Source: Pseudobacter sp051955275 (GTDB lineage: Bacteria > Bacteroidota > Bacteroidia > Chitinophagales > Chitinophagaceae). Taken from it: a DNA stretch of 64,000 nucleotides. The stretch spans positions 16,060 through 80,059 of the forward strand of contig NZ_JBQCGW010000273.1 in NCBI RefSeq assembly GCF_051955275.1, written 5' to 3'. This document shows positions 17,843 to 27,523 of the stretch, one piece after another. Both the position numbers and the translations under genes were made by a program. The notes beneath the pieces are model-generated. The model did no database searches and was not told where the DNA came from. It saw nothing but the letters and a program-made list of their open reading frames with translations. Within the stretch, counting starts at the first letter, position 1, and every line of letters starts with the position of its first letter.

Positions 17843-20800
17843 ATGCAAAAAACTGCTTATTGTACATGGCCGGCCCGGGTGGGGCGCCGGTACATAACCA
17901 AAACCCTGTTAGTAATGAAACTAACATTCATTTTATTGACGGCTTTTATTTTAAACGTTTCCGCTAAAGGCCTGGCCCAGAATGTCAGCTTTTCCGGTGA
18001 GAACGTTTCACTGGAATCAGTACTGGCTACAGTGAAAAAGCAAACAGGCTTTTTATCTTTTTATTCCGAGTCTGTGATCCGGCTGTCGAAGCCCGTTACA
18101 GTGAAGGCTTCCGATCTTTCTGTAGAACAATTCCTCGCGGAGGTCTTCAAATCCCAGCCAACGCTGAAGTATACAATTAAAGGGAAAAGCATTTTCATTT
18201 CTCCCAGGGCTGACCGGCAACCGGATAAGGATGTCATCAGTTTTGGAGAAACCATCCATCTCTTTGCTCCCCTCCGTGGTATTGTGCAGGATGTTCTGGG
18301 CCATCCGCTTTCCGGCGCCACCATCATGCACCGCGCAGGCAAAGTATCCACCACTTCAGATATCACAGGTTCATTTACCATCGATGCAAAGGAAGGAGAC
18401 CGCCTTACCATTTCTTATATCGGCTTTGAAACAGTTACCGTTATTGTAACTCCTTCCATGCTCACCAGCCCCAAAAGTCTGGTCATCAGTTTAAAGCCTT
18501 CCGCCACAAAACTGGAAGACGTGAGTATTGTGGCCAATACCGGTTACCAGAAAATAGACAGAAGAAAACTCACCAGTGCAGTTACTACCATTAAAATGGA
18601 AGACATCCTTACGCCCGGTATCAATACGGTAGACAGATTGCTGGAAGGACGCGTATCCGGAATGATCTTCATGCAGAATTCCGGACAAGTGGGCGCCGCC
18701 CCCAAACTGAGGATCCGCGGCACTTCCACCATCCTCGGTAACAGGGAGCCATTGTGGGTGCTGGATGGAATTGTACTCACCGATCCGGTGAATGTGGATC
18801 CCCAGCAGATCAATGACCTTGATTTTGTAAACCTGCTGGGCAATGCCATTGCCGGCTTGAATCCTGAAGACATCGATCAGATTGATGTGTTGAAAGATGC
18901 CTCCGCCACCGCACTCTATGGCACAAAAGCTGGTAATGGTGTGATTGTGATCACCACCAAAAAAGGCAGGACGGGCAAGCCCACCATCACCTATTCCATG
19001 ACTGCAGGTTACACACAGCGGCCAAGGTATTCAGACCGCAGCATGTACATGATGAATTCCAGGGAAAGAATGGATGTTTCCAAAGAAATGGTGGAACGTG
19101 GGATGCGATACAACAATATCACCCAGTGGTCAGGTTATGAAAGCGCTCTGCAGGATTATTACAAGGGCAATATCAACTATGATGAGTTCAAACGCCTGAG
19201 TGATTATTATGCAAACGTCAATACCGACTGGCTGGGCCTCATCACCCAGGATGCATTTTCGCATAACCACACTTTAAGCCTTTCCGGTGGTTCCAGTGAG
19301 ATCAAATATTATGCGTCCATGGGATACCAGAATGAAGGAGGCGTGATAAAGGGAGAAAGCAACAAACGTTATTCCTCCATGCTGAACCTGACGGCGGACT
19401 ATAAGAAATTCCTGGCGCAGATCTCATTTTCCGGGAATTATTCCACCCGCAATTATACCCCTTCCGACCTGGGTATCATGAACTATGCGTATAATACCAG
19501 CCGTACCATGCCTGCTTATAATCCCGATGGAAGTTTGTTTTATTACCCGCAAACCAATGGCATACTTTCTTACAATTACAATATCCTGAATGAGCGGGAT
19601 AACAGTAACGATCTTACCAACCTGCTCGCTACCAATATCAGGGCGTTGTTAAGAGTAAGAATCGCCAGGGGACTGGATGTGGAAGGCACGTTTGCGTATG
19701 GCATCAGCAGCAACGACAGGGAAGTGTATTATACAAAGAACTCCTACTATATTTTCAAACTCCGTGCTGACCAGACTGCCAGATGGGACCTTGCCCCTGT
19801 AGGCGGTGAACTGCAGAAGTATGAAACACGCAACAACAATTATACGGCCCGTCTACAGACCAACTATATCACGTCACTGGGTGAAGGCGGCAGGCACTCG
19901 CTGACGGCAACCGGTGGTATAGAGATCAAATCATCCGAATACAAAGGTTTCAACATCACCAGGAGAGGATATTTCCGCGAGATGGGGGGCTATTTCGATA
20001 TCGTGCCTACCACATTTACCGGGTATTATAACCAGTGGATGTCTACAAAACCTGCACTGGGATATTACGACCGCCAGCTGACGAATGAATTCGCCTGGTT
20101 TGGAACTGCCGGCTATTCCTGGGATAACAGGTATCTCCTGAACCTGCATATCAGGGGTGAACAGTCCAACCTTTTTGGAACAAGGTCCAACAACCGCTTC
20201 CTGCCTATCTGGGCAGTATCCGGCCGCTGGAACATGAAAGATGATATTGCCAAAGACCAGAACTGGATCAATGAGCTGGCTTTAAAAGCTTCCTGGGGCT
20301 GGCAGGGTAATATGCTGCCTGGCCAATCCGCCTATATGGTGATCCGCCAGAACCTCAGCACCAATGTTTATTACAATGCGCCCTTTTCCAATATCGTCAA
20401 TTATCCCAATCCTGACCTCAAATGGGAGCGTACTTCATCATCCAATGTAGCTGTCGAGTTTTCATTGTTCAAAGGAAAGCTCGGCGGTTCGGTGGGCTAC
20501 TTCTACAAGAAAACAAAAGATGCCTACCTGGATAAAACAGTGTCGGAGATCAATGGCGTGGAAAAATATGTGATCAATAGCGGAACGCTGGAAAATAAAG
20601 GAGTGGAAGTGGCCTTACGGATCACTGCTGTAGACAATGCGGGCTTCAACCGGGAACGCCGCGGATTTGTGTGGCGGATCGATCCGCAGCTGGGACAGGT
20701 GTTGAACAAGGTGTTGAACAGGACTATCAACAACCGGAACAATGTGCTGGTGGACAATGTGACCTACAGGAATTTCCTGGATGGTTCAGTTCAGCTTGCA

Positions 20801-21535
20801 GGAAAACCCCTGAATACTTTTTATTCCTATAAGTTCAAAGGCCTGAGCCCGGTTGATGGATCTCCTGTTTTTTACGGATCGGAAAGCGACAAAGCCGCGG
20901 AATACCAGAAGATGTATTCACAAATGGAGAGGGAAGATGTTTACCTGGCGGTGATGAGCGAATCCGGCCGCAGGGAACCTTTTATCCAGGGCGGGATTGC
21001 CAACTATTTCGGTTGGCGCAACTTCGGTTTGTCTTTCAACATCACCTATTCTCTGGGTAACAAAGTGCGCATGCTGAAGATCGCTTCAGGGTATGCATCA
21101 GCGATAGCCTATCCGCAGCAGAACCTGCGTAAAGAGTTTGTTCAACGCTGGCGCAGGCCCGGTGATGAAGCCTACACCAATATTCCGGGATTACTGGCTG
21201 ACAATAATCTGAATACGCCCTGGTGGAATATGTTCCCTGCAACTGCCTATTCATTTGGTGGAAGCGTGTACGATATGTATGATAATTCCGATGCCAGGTT
21301 AGTGAGTGCCGATCATGTGAAGCTGCAATCCGCTTCTTTCAGGTACAACTTCACGGATAAACTGATCCGGAAGCTCGGTCTCAGTTCGGCCTACGCCAGT
21401 ATCACCGGCACCAACCTGTTTATCCTGAGCAATAAAATGCTCAGAGGACAGGACCCGGCACAGTCGGGCTCCTCACCTAATATCAACCTGTCTTTACGAC
21501 CTACCTTTTCCGGTAGTATCAATATTTCATTTTAA
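17843..21535 (+). CDS. SusC/RagA-type TonB-dependent outer-membrane transporter with STN domain
   Basis: 1230 residues from the ATG at 17843; a TTG three codons earlier (17834) is less likely. The extended signal region MQKTAYC...TKTLLVMKLT is of the kind found in Chitinophaga SusC proteins, with cleavage after KGLAQ. STN domain about 50-115 (SLESVLATVKKQTGFLSFYS), carboxypeptidase-like Ig domain about 140-225 (GIVQDVLGHPLSGATI), plug about 235-350 (LLEGRVSGMIFMQNSGQVG, DVLKDASATALYGTKAGNGV), then a 22-strand-type barrel. It imports a large substrate across the outer membrane using TonB energy, with the SusD lid encoded 12 bp downstream. The STN domain signals to the FecR at 16450. The substrate is not evident; the downstream protease and thioredoxins point to peptide rather than glycan. 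Confidence 0.95.
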   Translation: MQKTAYCTWPARVGRRYITKTLLVMKLTFILLTAFILNVSAKGLAQNVSFSGENVSLESVLATVKKQTGFLSFYSESVIRLSKPVTVKASDLSVEQFLAEVFKSQPTLKYTIKGKSIFISPRADRQPDKDVISFGETIHLFAPLRGIVQDVLGHPLSGATIMHRAGKVSTTSDITGSFTIDAKEGDRLTISYIGFETVTVIVTPSMLTSPKSLVISLKPSATKLEDVSIVANTGYQKIDRRKLTSAVTTIKMEDILTPGINTVDRLLEGRVSGMIFMQNSGQVGAAPKLRIRGTSTILGNREPLWVLDGIVLTDPVNVDPQQINDLDFVNLLGNAIAGLNPEDIDQIDVLKDASATALYGTKAGNGVIVITTKKGRTGKPTITYSMTAGYTQRPRYSDRSMYMMNSRERMDVSKEMVERGMRYNNITQWSGYESALQDYYKGNINYDEFKRLSDYYANVNTDWLGLITQDAFSHNHTLSLSGGSSEIKYYASMGYQNEGGVIKGESNKRYSSMLNLTADYKKFLAQISFSGNYSTRNYTPSDLGIMNYAYNTSRTMPAYNPDGSLFYYPQTNGILSYNYNILNERDNSNDLTNLLATNIRALLRVRIARGLDVEGTFAYGISSNDREVYYTKNSYYIFKLRADQTARWDLAPVGGELQKYETRNNNYTARLQTNYITSLGEGGRHSLTATGGIEIKSSEYKGFNITRRGYFREMGGYFDIVPTTFTGYYNQWMSTKPALGYYDRQLTNEFAWFGTAGYSWDNRYLLNLHIRGEQSNLFGTRSNNRFLPIWAVSGRWNMKDDIAKDQNWINELALKASWGWQGNMLPGQSAYMVIRQNLSTNVYYNAPFSNIVNYPNPDLKWERTSSSNVAVEFSLFKGKLGGSVGYFYKKTKDAYLDKTVSEINGVEKYVINSGTLENKGVEVALRITAVDNAGFNRERRGFVWRIDPQLGQVLNKVLNRTINNRNNVLVDNVTYRNFLDGSVQLAGKPLNTFYSYKFKGLSPVDGSPVFYGSESDKAAEYQKMYSQMEREDVYLAVMSESGRREPFIQGGIANYFGWRNFGLSFNITYSLGNKVRMLKIASGYASAIAYPQQNLRKEFVQRWRRPGDEAYTNIPGLLADNNLNTPWWNMFPATAYSFGGSVYDMYDNSDARLVSADHVKLQSASFRYNFTDKLIRKLGLSSAYASITGTNLFILSNKMLRGQDPAQSGSSPNINLSLRPTFSGSINISF

Positions 21536-21547
21536 AACATAAGCACC

Positions 21548-23125
21548 ATGAGATATATCATTGTACTGCTGATGTGCTTAACGCTGTCATCTTGCAGCAA
21601 ATTCCTGGAAGAATATACGCGGGACCTGAAATACGCGGAAAATGCCGATGACCTCAATAAACTGATGATCGGGGAAGGTTTTCTCAATACCCTGTCTCTT
21701 TCTATCTATAGCCAGTCCACCATGGGCGAACTGACCTCCGAAACAGGTTTCATCGCTCCCTGGTTACATGTGATGGATGATGACTGCGAACAGTTTGTAG
21801 CAGACTTTGTGGAAACAAGTCAGGCTACTCCCTTGTATATGTTATCCGGATTTCATAACTGGGCACAGGCGCCCGCTGTGAATATCCTGAACATGACCTG
21901 GGAAGAGAGCACCTGGAGAAAACTATATAAACGTACCGGCGCGCTGAACGCCATCATTTTCCAGGCATCCAAACTAGCGGAAAACGGTGATCAGAGCGAC
22001 CTGCTGAAGCACCTGCGGGGGGAAGCTTATTTTCTCAGGGCGTACTATTATTTCATGCTGCAGAATATTTATGGTTCTCCTTACCGGAAAAGCACCGCTG
22101 CCACTGACCCCGGTGTACCGCTGAAAGTGTCGGAAAAAATAGAGGACAATTTCTTTTCCCGCGATCCCAACCAGAAAGTATATGACCAGATCATCGCCGA
22201 TCTGCAGATGGCAGCCGGTTTGCTGGATGGATATAATCCGAACACAAAGATCCGCATAGGCATTGCCGCTGTGAAGGCGCTGCAAAGCCGGGTTTACCTC
22301 TACACGGAGCAATATGATAAAGTGATCGATGCAGCCAAAGATTTTGAAACGATGGGATACAGCCTGGTCAACCTGAACCAGTTTGTGAGCGGCAGCAATT
22401 TCACTTCCCGCGCATCCACCGAAACTATTTTTACGATGGGCACCAATGTGATGCCGGCTGTTTTTATGAATGATTCGCTTTCCAGGTGGAATGGGGATGA
22501 CAACCGCGCATCCGCATTCAAATCCTCTGTGAATCTGATGGACAGTTATGACCCTTCAGATCTCAGGTTGAACGCCTTCTTCGACAGGGCCACTAAAAGC
22601 AGGTCCTGGATACCGGCCAAATACCGTACCTGGAGAACATATAACGACCCTGATCAGGTTTCCTGTATTTTTTCTTTCCGGCTTGCAGAAGTGGTGCTGA
22701 ACCGTGCAGAGGCACTTGCCATGAGTGGAGCAGATGGTGAGGCGCGCACGGAACTGCAAAAACTCCGCGTGATGCGTTTCAACAATGCAGATATCTCACA
22801 ACTGCCACAGGGTAACCAGGCACTGGTTGAATTCATCCGGGAAGAGCGCCGCCGCGAATTGTGTTTCGAGGGGCATCGCTGGTTCGACCTCAGAAGATAT
22901 GCTGTGAATTCAAAATATCCCCTGCCTTCTTCCTTTACCATCAAGCACCCTGCATACAGGTACGATGCACAATCCAATACCCATACACAGATCGGTAACT
23001 ATGTGCTCAAATCCATTGCTGAAGATGGAGCCGCCTGGCAGGTACCCATCCCGGATTATGCCATCGAGTTCAACAGGGGATCATTGACCAATCCTGTCCG
23101 TAATGTTCGCCAGCTTCAACCTTAA
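21548..23125 (+). CDS. SusD/RagB-type surface lipoprotein
   Basis: 525 residues. Lipoprotein signal MRYIIVLLMCLTLSSC, lipidated at C16. TPR-like helices of the SusD fold (RGEAYFLRAYYYFMLQNIYG, IRIGIAAVKALQSRVYLYTE) and the conserved C-terminal stretch (IREERRRELCFEGHRWFDLR) are present. It forms the hinged lid on the SusC transporter and binds substrate outside the cell. The gene follows SusC with a 12-bp gap and precedes a second lipoprotein gene by 11 bp. Confidence 0.95.
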   Translation: MRYIIVLLMCLTLSSCSKFLEEYTRDLKYAENADDLNKLMIGEGFLNTLSLSIYSQSTMGELTSETGFIAPWLHVMDDDCEQFVADFVETSQATPLYMLSGFHNWAQAPAVNILNMTWEESTWRKLYKRTGALNAIIFQASKLAENGDQSDLLKHLRGEAYFLRAYYYFMLQNIYGSPYRKSTAATDPGVPLKVSEKIEDNFFSRDPNQKVYDQIIADLQMAAGLLDGYNPNTKIRIGIAAVKALQSRVYLYTEQYDKVIDAAKDFETMGYSLVNLNQFVSGSNFTSRASTETIFTMGTNVMPAVFMNDSLSRWNGDDNRASAFKSSVNLMDSYDPSDLRLNAFFDRATKSRSWIPAKYRTWRTYNDPDQVSCIFSFRLAEVVLNRAEALAMSGADGEARTELQKLRVMRFNNADISQLPQGNQALVEFIREERRRELCFEGHRWFDLRRYAVNSKYPLPSSFTIKHPAYRYDAQSNTHTQIGNYVLKSIAEDGAAWQVPIPDYAIEFNRGSLTNPVRNVRQLQP

Positions 23126-23136
23126 ATCTTCAAGCA

Positions 23137-24060
23137 ATGAATAATAACAGATATATCATAGCATGTGTACTTATGATCATGGCTGTATCCTGCAGAAAGG
23201 AACCGGTGACTGATTTCCCGGATTACGACAGGAACTGGCTGGTGGTGGAAGACAATCCTGCTGATGCAACGATCCATGCCAATTATCTTTTTTACAAGGA
23301 AACCGGCATCCCGGTGTTTATCAATGATACCATCGGTACCCAGGAGCGGGTGGATGTGTTTGGACATGCATTCACGCATTACGAGAAACTTTCACTGAAC
23401 TATTCACTGGGAGTAGACGTAACAGGCGCTCCTCCCTTAGTTCAGTCTTTCAGTTATTGTAACAAAGCGGATGTGCCGCAGGCGCTGGAATTCCTGAGGG
23501 CCGAGATCATTCCGGTGCTTCCTAAAACCGTGTATGTTCCCAGTATCTTCCTGGTAGACGACCTGAGTACTTTTGCTTTTGGCAATTATGCATACAAAGG
23601 CTTCAATACGGTGATGATCGGCCAGGTTTCCAATATTGCAGGAATGGACGCCACTACAAAGGCCAGCTATAAAGGAGCTATCCTGCGTTCGCTTCTCACC
23701 AATGCAGTGATCAGCGACAAGTATAAAGGGATACTTGAAAAGTTTTATGCCGTTTCAAGAAAATTCATAACCACCCGGGATGCGTACAGCGTGTATATAT
23801 ATCAGATGGCAAGCCTGGTGACTGGTCTGCCGCCGGGAACCACTGCCACGCCCCAGGCAATCGGCTTCCTCGGAACCGATCCCAGGAATATGTACTATAC
23901 GCCCATGTCAACCTGGATGGACGTATGCATGTACCTGGAAGCAACACTCGGAAATTCAGAAGAGAAGTTTACCCAGTTATATGGCAGCCAGCCAAATATC
24001 ATGATCAAATACGGCTATATACGGCAGATACTGGCAGATCTGGGCGTGCCCGTTCAGTAA
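23137..24060 (+). CDS. SusD-linked lipoprotein, possible inactive metallopeptidase relative
   Basis: 307 residues. Lipobox IMAVSC, lipidated at C19. The position directly after SusD and the general layout (N-terminal RKEP..., a middle region with FLVDDLSTFAFGNYAYKGFN, C-terminal helices) recall the putative zinc-binding metallopeptidase lipoproteins often found in SusCD loci. The expected HExxH is absent, however: the corresponding helix reads YKGAILRSLLTNAVISDKYK. If related, it has lost catalysis and may serve as an extra surface substrate-binding protein. Lipoprotein nature is certain; the family link is an inference from context. Confidence 0.6.
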   Translation: MNNNRYIIACVLMIMAVSCRKEPVTDFPDYDRNWLVVEDNPADATIHANYLFYKETGIPVFINDTIGTQERVDVFGHAFTHYEKLSLNYSLGVDVTGAPPLVQSFSYCNKADVPQALEFLRAEIIPVLPKTVYVPSIFLVDDLSTFAFGNYAYKGFNTVMIGQVSNIAGMDATTKASYKGAILRSLLTNAVISDKYKGILEKFYAVSRKFITTRDAYSVYIYQMASLVTGLPPGTTATPQAIGFLGTDPRNMYYTPMSTWMDVCMYLEATLGNSEEKFTQLYGSQPNIMIKYGYIRQILADLGVPVQ

Positions 24061-24116
24061 AAAAAATTGACATGGCCTGATGGCTTTTAGTCTGACTTAA
24101 CAAATACAAAAATTCC

Positions 24117-25463
24117 ATGAAGAGAGTAGTTTTTTTCATGTTGCTGCTGGCTATGTCCGCAGCAACCCAGGCGCAACATGCCATTATCAAAGGAAAATTC
24201 ATCAGGCATATTGCACCCAGGCAGTATGCAGACCGTATTTATTTCTTTAAGGCCGGGCAGGGCAATGTGGTTCTGTTGTCGGAGATCATGTTGAATAAAG
24301 ATGATCACTCTTTTAAAATAGACCTGCCGAAAAATGATCTGAATGAGATCCGTTATATCGGTTTCGAGGATGAACTGTACCCGGTATACCTGCGCAAAGG
24401 CGAAGACATCACAATCGAGGCAAACAGCGGCCTGGTCAGCTACCTGGGAAATCTCAGCAAGGAGAACAAAGTATTCAGCGGCTGGTTTGATATGGTGGCT
24501 CCATTGAGAAGGATCGGCTATTCCATAGATGCCCGCAATCTGGCACCACTCCATTATGACCGTACGCTGGATTCACTGCTGGCACCCGTTGAGAAATTTA
24601 CCGGCCATATCAACACCGGCAATAAAGCATTCGACCGCTACGTAAAATACATGTTACCATACAGCTTCAGAATGGATGCGCTGGCGCCGTTCATGAGGGC
24701 CTTTGAATACAGTAAGAAGGATCAGTATCCGGCCTACATAGTGAATTTGTTCAACACCGAGAAGTTTGCAGATCAGCAGCTGTGGACATTGCCATTCGGG
24801 TATAATTACATCCAGAACCTCGGCTTTGTAAATCACATCATTTATAAATCAGAAATGGGCAGTACACAGGATCTGGTCATCCCGGAGATCTCCAACGATC
24901 ATTTGAGAGCCGAGTTCATACTCAAGGCACTGGACCGTGGCGAATACCAGGGGATGACCGCCTTTGTTGGCAGGAATTTGAAATACATGATCACCAAAGA
25001 CCAGCAAGACAGGATGAAAGTCTTTGAAAAAAGAGCATCCCTGAAAGAGCCCGGTGGCAACTGGATCGATTTTGCCTACCCCGATGCCAACGGTAAAATG
25101 CATCGCCTCTCCGATCATTTGGGCAAAGTGGTACTGATCGATGTATGGGCAACCTGGTGCAGGCCCTGCATCCAGGAACAACCTGCACTGGAAGAACTGG
25201 AAAAAGCATTTGAAGGAAAGGATGTTGCCTTCATCAGTGTATCCATCGATACGGAAAAAGACAAATGGAAAAAGATGGTGGAAGACAAAAAATTGTCTGG
25301 CCTGCATTTATTCTCCAATAACGAAGGCGTCATCATCAAGGATTACCAGGTGATCTCGGTGCCCAGGTTCATCCTGTTCGACAAAGAAGGCAAGACCGTG
25401 ATGTTCGATGCTATCAGGCCTTCTGATCCAAAATTGAAAGAATTGATCCAATCCAAACTTTAA
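24117..25463 (+). CDS. Exported TlpA-type thiol-disulfide oxidoreductase
   Basis: 448 residues. Signal peptide ending AATQAQ. Residues about 20-310 form a long N-terminal domain of the kind attached to Bacteroidota TlpA proteins, beginning with a DUF4369-like beta segment (IIKGKFIRHIAPRQYADRIY). Residues about 315-448 are a thioredoxin fold with active site WATWCRPC and cis-proline VPRFILFD. It acts in the periplasm, probably reducing disulfides in imported material or partner proteins. It is the fourth gene of the SusCD operon, 56 bp after the lipoprotein and 15 bp before a second thioredoxin-fold gene; such double thioredoxins suggest a cysteine-containing substrate. Confidence 0.88.
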   Translation: MKRVVFFMLLLAMSAATQAQHAIIKGKFIRHIAPRQYADRIYFFKAGQGNVVLLSEIMLNKDDHSFKIDLPKNDLNEIRYIGFEDELYPVYLRKGEDITIEANSGLVSYLGNLSKENKVFSGWFDMVAPLRRIGYSIDARNLAPLHYDRTLDSLLAPVEKFTGHINTGNKAFDRYVKYMLPYSFRMDALAPFMRAFEYSKKDQYPAYIVNLFNTEKFADQQLWTLPFGYNYIQNLGFVNHIIYKSEMGSTQDLVIPEISNDHLRAEFILKALDRGEYQGMTAFVGRNLKYMITKDQQDRMKVFEKRASLKEPGGNWIDFAYPDANGKMHRLSDHLGKVVLIDVWATWCRPCIQEQPALEELEKAFEGKDVAFISVSIDTEKDKWKKMVEDKKLSGLHLFSNNEGVIIKDYQVISVPRFILFDKEGKTVMFDAIRPSDPKLKELIQSKL

Positions 25464-25478
25464 CCATATCATCAGCTC

Positions 25479-26570
25479 ATGAAATCTTTTATATTATTTA
25501 CGCTGTTAGCAGCAGGTGTTTTTGGGAATGCTCCGGTGATTGCGCAAGGTATCAAATTTGAAAACCTGACAATGAGCCAGGCCATGGCCAAAGCCTCGGA
25601 TCCAGGCGCTCCCCGGCTGATCTTTATGGATTGTTATACCAGCTGGTGCATGCCTTGCCTGGAGATGGCCAAAGAGGTTTTTCCGCAGAAGGAATGTGGT
25701 GATTTTTTCAATCCCCGTTTCGTTTCGGTGAAATTCGATATGGAAAAAGGGGAGGGGGCAGCGCTCAGGAAGAAGTATGACGTTAATGTATATCCGACAT
25801 TCCTGATCCTGGACAGCAAAGGGGAAGAGATCAACAGGATCGTTGGGAAAGCCGGAACTGCAGAGTTCATAGAAAAAGTGAAAGCGGCTATGGACCCCAA
25901 TACTTCCATGGCAGGCATGAAGGCAACCTATGAAAAGAAAAAATCGATGATGAACGGGTATCCTTATGCGAAAGCCCTGTTCGATAATGGCAGAGACCCT
26001 TCCGCCATTCTGGAGGAGTTATATGACAGCTCGATGGACTTTGAACGGTTCAGCTTTACTTACCTGGACCTGGCGCTGCGCGCCGTGAAATTCGGCAGTC
26101 CCTTCTTCAGAAAGATGATGCTGGAAAAAGGGCGTATCGACCAGGCGGTGGGGGCAGAAATGGTCAACCAGATCATCTTCGACAAGATCCGGAAGGATAT
26201 GTACATTGTTGCCTCTGGAACAGGAGCCAAATACAATATTCATTATACGCCGGAAGAAGTGGAGAATGTAGCTTATACAATGGCATTGCTGAAACAGGAT
26301 CCGCAAAAACCTGAAAGCCATATGTGCAGGATCGCACTGTATGTTGCCAGGAAGGACCTCGATGGGATGATCGATTATTACAAGCGGTACATGTGGAACC
26401 TGTCGCCCACAGAAGCTTTCAAGGCCATAACAGACGGCATTCTCAGCAGTAAGGCAGCGGGCGCTACCGATGTGCAAAAGGAAGCCATCAGGGAATATTT
26501 CAGAATGGCCAGCCGGAGTTTTGAGCGGGAGGCCAAACAGTACCAGAACAAGGTGGAAACAATCAAATAA
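25479..26570 (+). CDS. Exported thioredoxin-fold protein
   Basis: 363 residues. Signal peptide ending APVIAQ. Thioredoxin domain about 25-145 with active site YTSWCMPC and cis-proline VYPTFLILD; the rest (about 150-363) is helical with no domain I recognise. A KECGDFF segment between active site and cis-proline adds a further cysteine. It sits 15 bp after the TlpA-type gene and 25 bp before the protease gene, so it is co-transcribed. Likely a periplasmic disulfide reductase or isomerase serving the same substrate pathway. Confidence 0.85.
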   Translation: MKSFILFTLLAAGVFGNAPVIAQGIKFENLTMSQAMAKASDPGAPRLIFMDCYTSWCMPCLEMAKEVFPQKECGDFFNPRFVSVKFDMEKGEGAALRKKYDVNVYPTFLILDSKGEEINRIVGKAGTAEFIEKVKAAMDPNTSMAGMKATYEKKKSMMNGYPYAKALFDNGRDPSAILEELYDSSMDFERFSFTYLDLALRAVKFGSPFFRKMMLEKGRIDQAVGAEMVNQIIFDKIRKDMYIVASGTGAKYNIHYTPEEVENVAYTMALLKQDPQKPESHMCRIALYVARKDLDGMIDYYKRYMWNLSPTEAFKAITDGILSSKAAGATDVQKEAIREYFRMASRSFEREAKQYQNKVETIK

Positions 26571-26595
26571 AAGCCTCAGGCTACAATCAGTAACA

Positions 26596-27492
26596 ATGAT
26601 TCATTATAAGAGCGGAAATCAAATCAGGTATGCCCTGTGGATACTGGTGCTTTTGATGATGGCAGGAAGGGTGGAAGCGCAGGTTTTTACCAACGATGCA
26701 AAGATGGCAGCTGATTACCTGGCTGCCATCGATTCCATACTGGCCAAAGGGGCAACTATCCAGGCTGCCGATGCACAGAAGGCGCTGGAAGCAGGCGTGC
26801 AGGGTGTAATGGCAGAACTGGCCAGGCCTGCTGAGAAGGTGATGGAGCCTGCTAACTTATATGAATATGCGAAAAGGGCTACCGTGATCACCGGATGCGC
26901 CTACCTGTGCCCGCGCTGCACCAACGTGCACCTGAGTGAATCTTCGGGTTATATCATCGATCCCAAAGGCATAATGGTCACCAATTATCATGTGGCTGCC
27001 ACCTATGCATTCATGAAAGACGGCAACCAGCCCAAAGGTTTTTTTGCGCGGCTGGCTGATGGACGCACTTATGCAGTGAAGGCCATACTGGCGTCTTCCC
27101 GGAAAGATGATCTGGCCATCCTTCAGCTGGAAACGAATGGAGAACTTTTGCCGGCGCTTGCCCTGGGTGAACCGGCAAAAGTGGGTGATAAGATCTGTGT
27201 ACTCGGCCATCCCCAGGGCATGCATTACTTCTTTTCGCAGGGTAATGTTACCAATAAATACCTGGAAGAAGCCGGAGCATCCGGACAGAAATTCTTCCGG
27301 GAAATGATGTGCATTTCAGCGGATTATGCAACGGGTTCGAGCGGTGGTCCTGTTATGGATATGTATGGAAATGTGGTGGGAACGGTTTCGAATACGAGGA
27401 TGTTATTGCATAGCGACAGGGATGCCGGCGTACAAATGGTGCTGAAGAATACAGTTCCCGTGGAATCTTTATGGAAGCTGATCCGGAAATAA
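26596..27492 (+). CDS. Exported trypsin-like serine protease with N-terminal cysteine cluster
   Basis: 298 residues from the ATG at 26596; an in-frame extension upstream overlaps the previous gene and is not used. Signal peptide ending GRVEAQ. The catalytic triad of the S1/HtrA-like fold is visible: H132 in VTNYHVAATY, D172 in RKDDLAIL, S249 in TGSSGGPVMD. No PDZ domain follows, so it is shorter than DegP. Before the protease core is GCAYLCPRC (C-x3-C-x2-C), an unusual cluster that could bind metal or act as a redox switch, fitting the two thioredoxins encoded just upstream. Probable role: proteolysis in the periplasm or at the surface of imported or envelope proteins. Confidence 0.85.
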   Translation: MIHYKSGNQIRYALWILVLLMMAGRVEAQVFTNDAKMAADYLAAIDSILAKGATIQAADAQKALEAGVQGVMAELARPAEKVMEPANLYEYAKRATVITGCAYLCPRCTNVHLSESSGYIIDPKGIMVTNYHVAATYAFMKDGNQPKGFFARLADGRTYAVKAILASSRKDDLAILQLETNGELLPALALGEPAKVGDKICVLGHPQGMHYFFSQGNVTNKYLEEAGASGQKFFREMMCISADYATGSSGGPVMDMYGNVVGTVSNTRMLLHSDRDAGVQMVLKNTVPVESLWKLIRK

Positions 27493-27523
27493 TTGTATTT
27501 TTCCGGTAATCCCTGCAAACAAT

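Noticed and set aside
17779..17967. Short frame overlapping the SusC start
   Set aside because: Overlaps the SusC signal region in another frame, with no conserved features.
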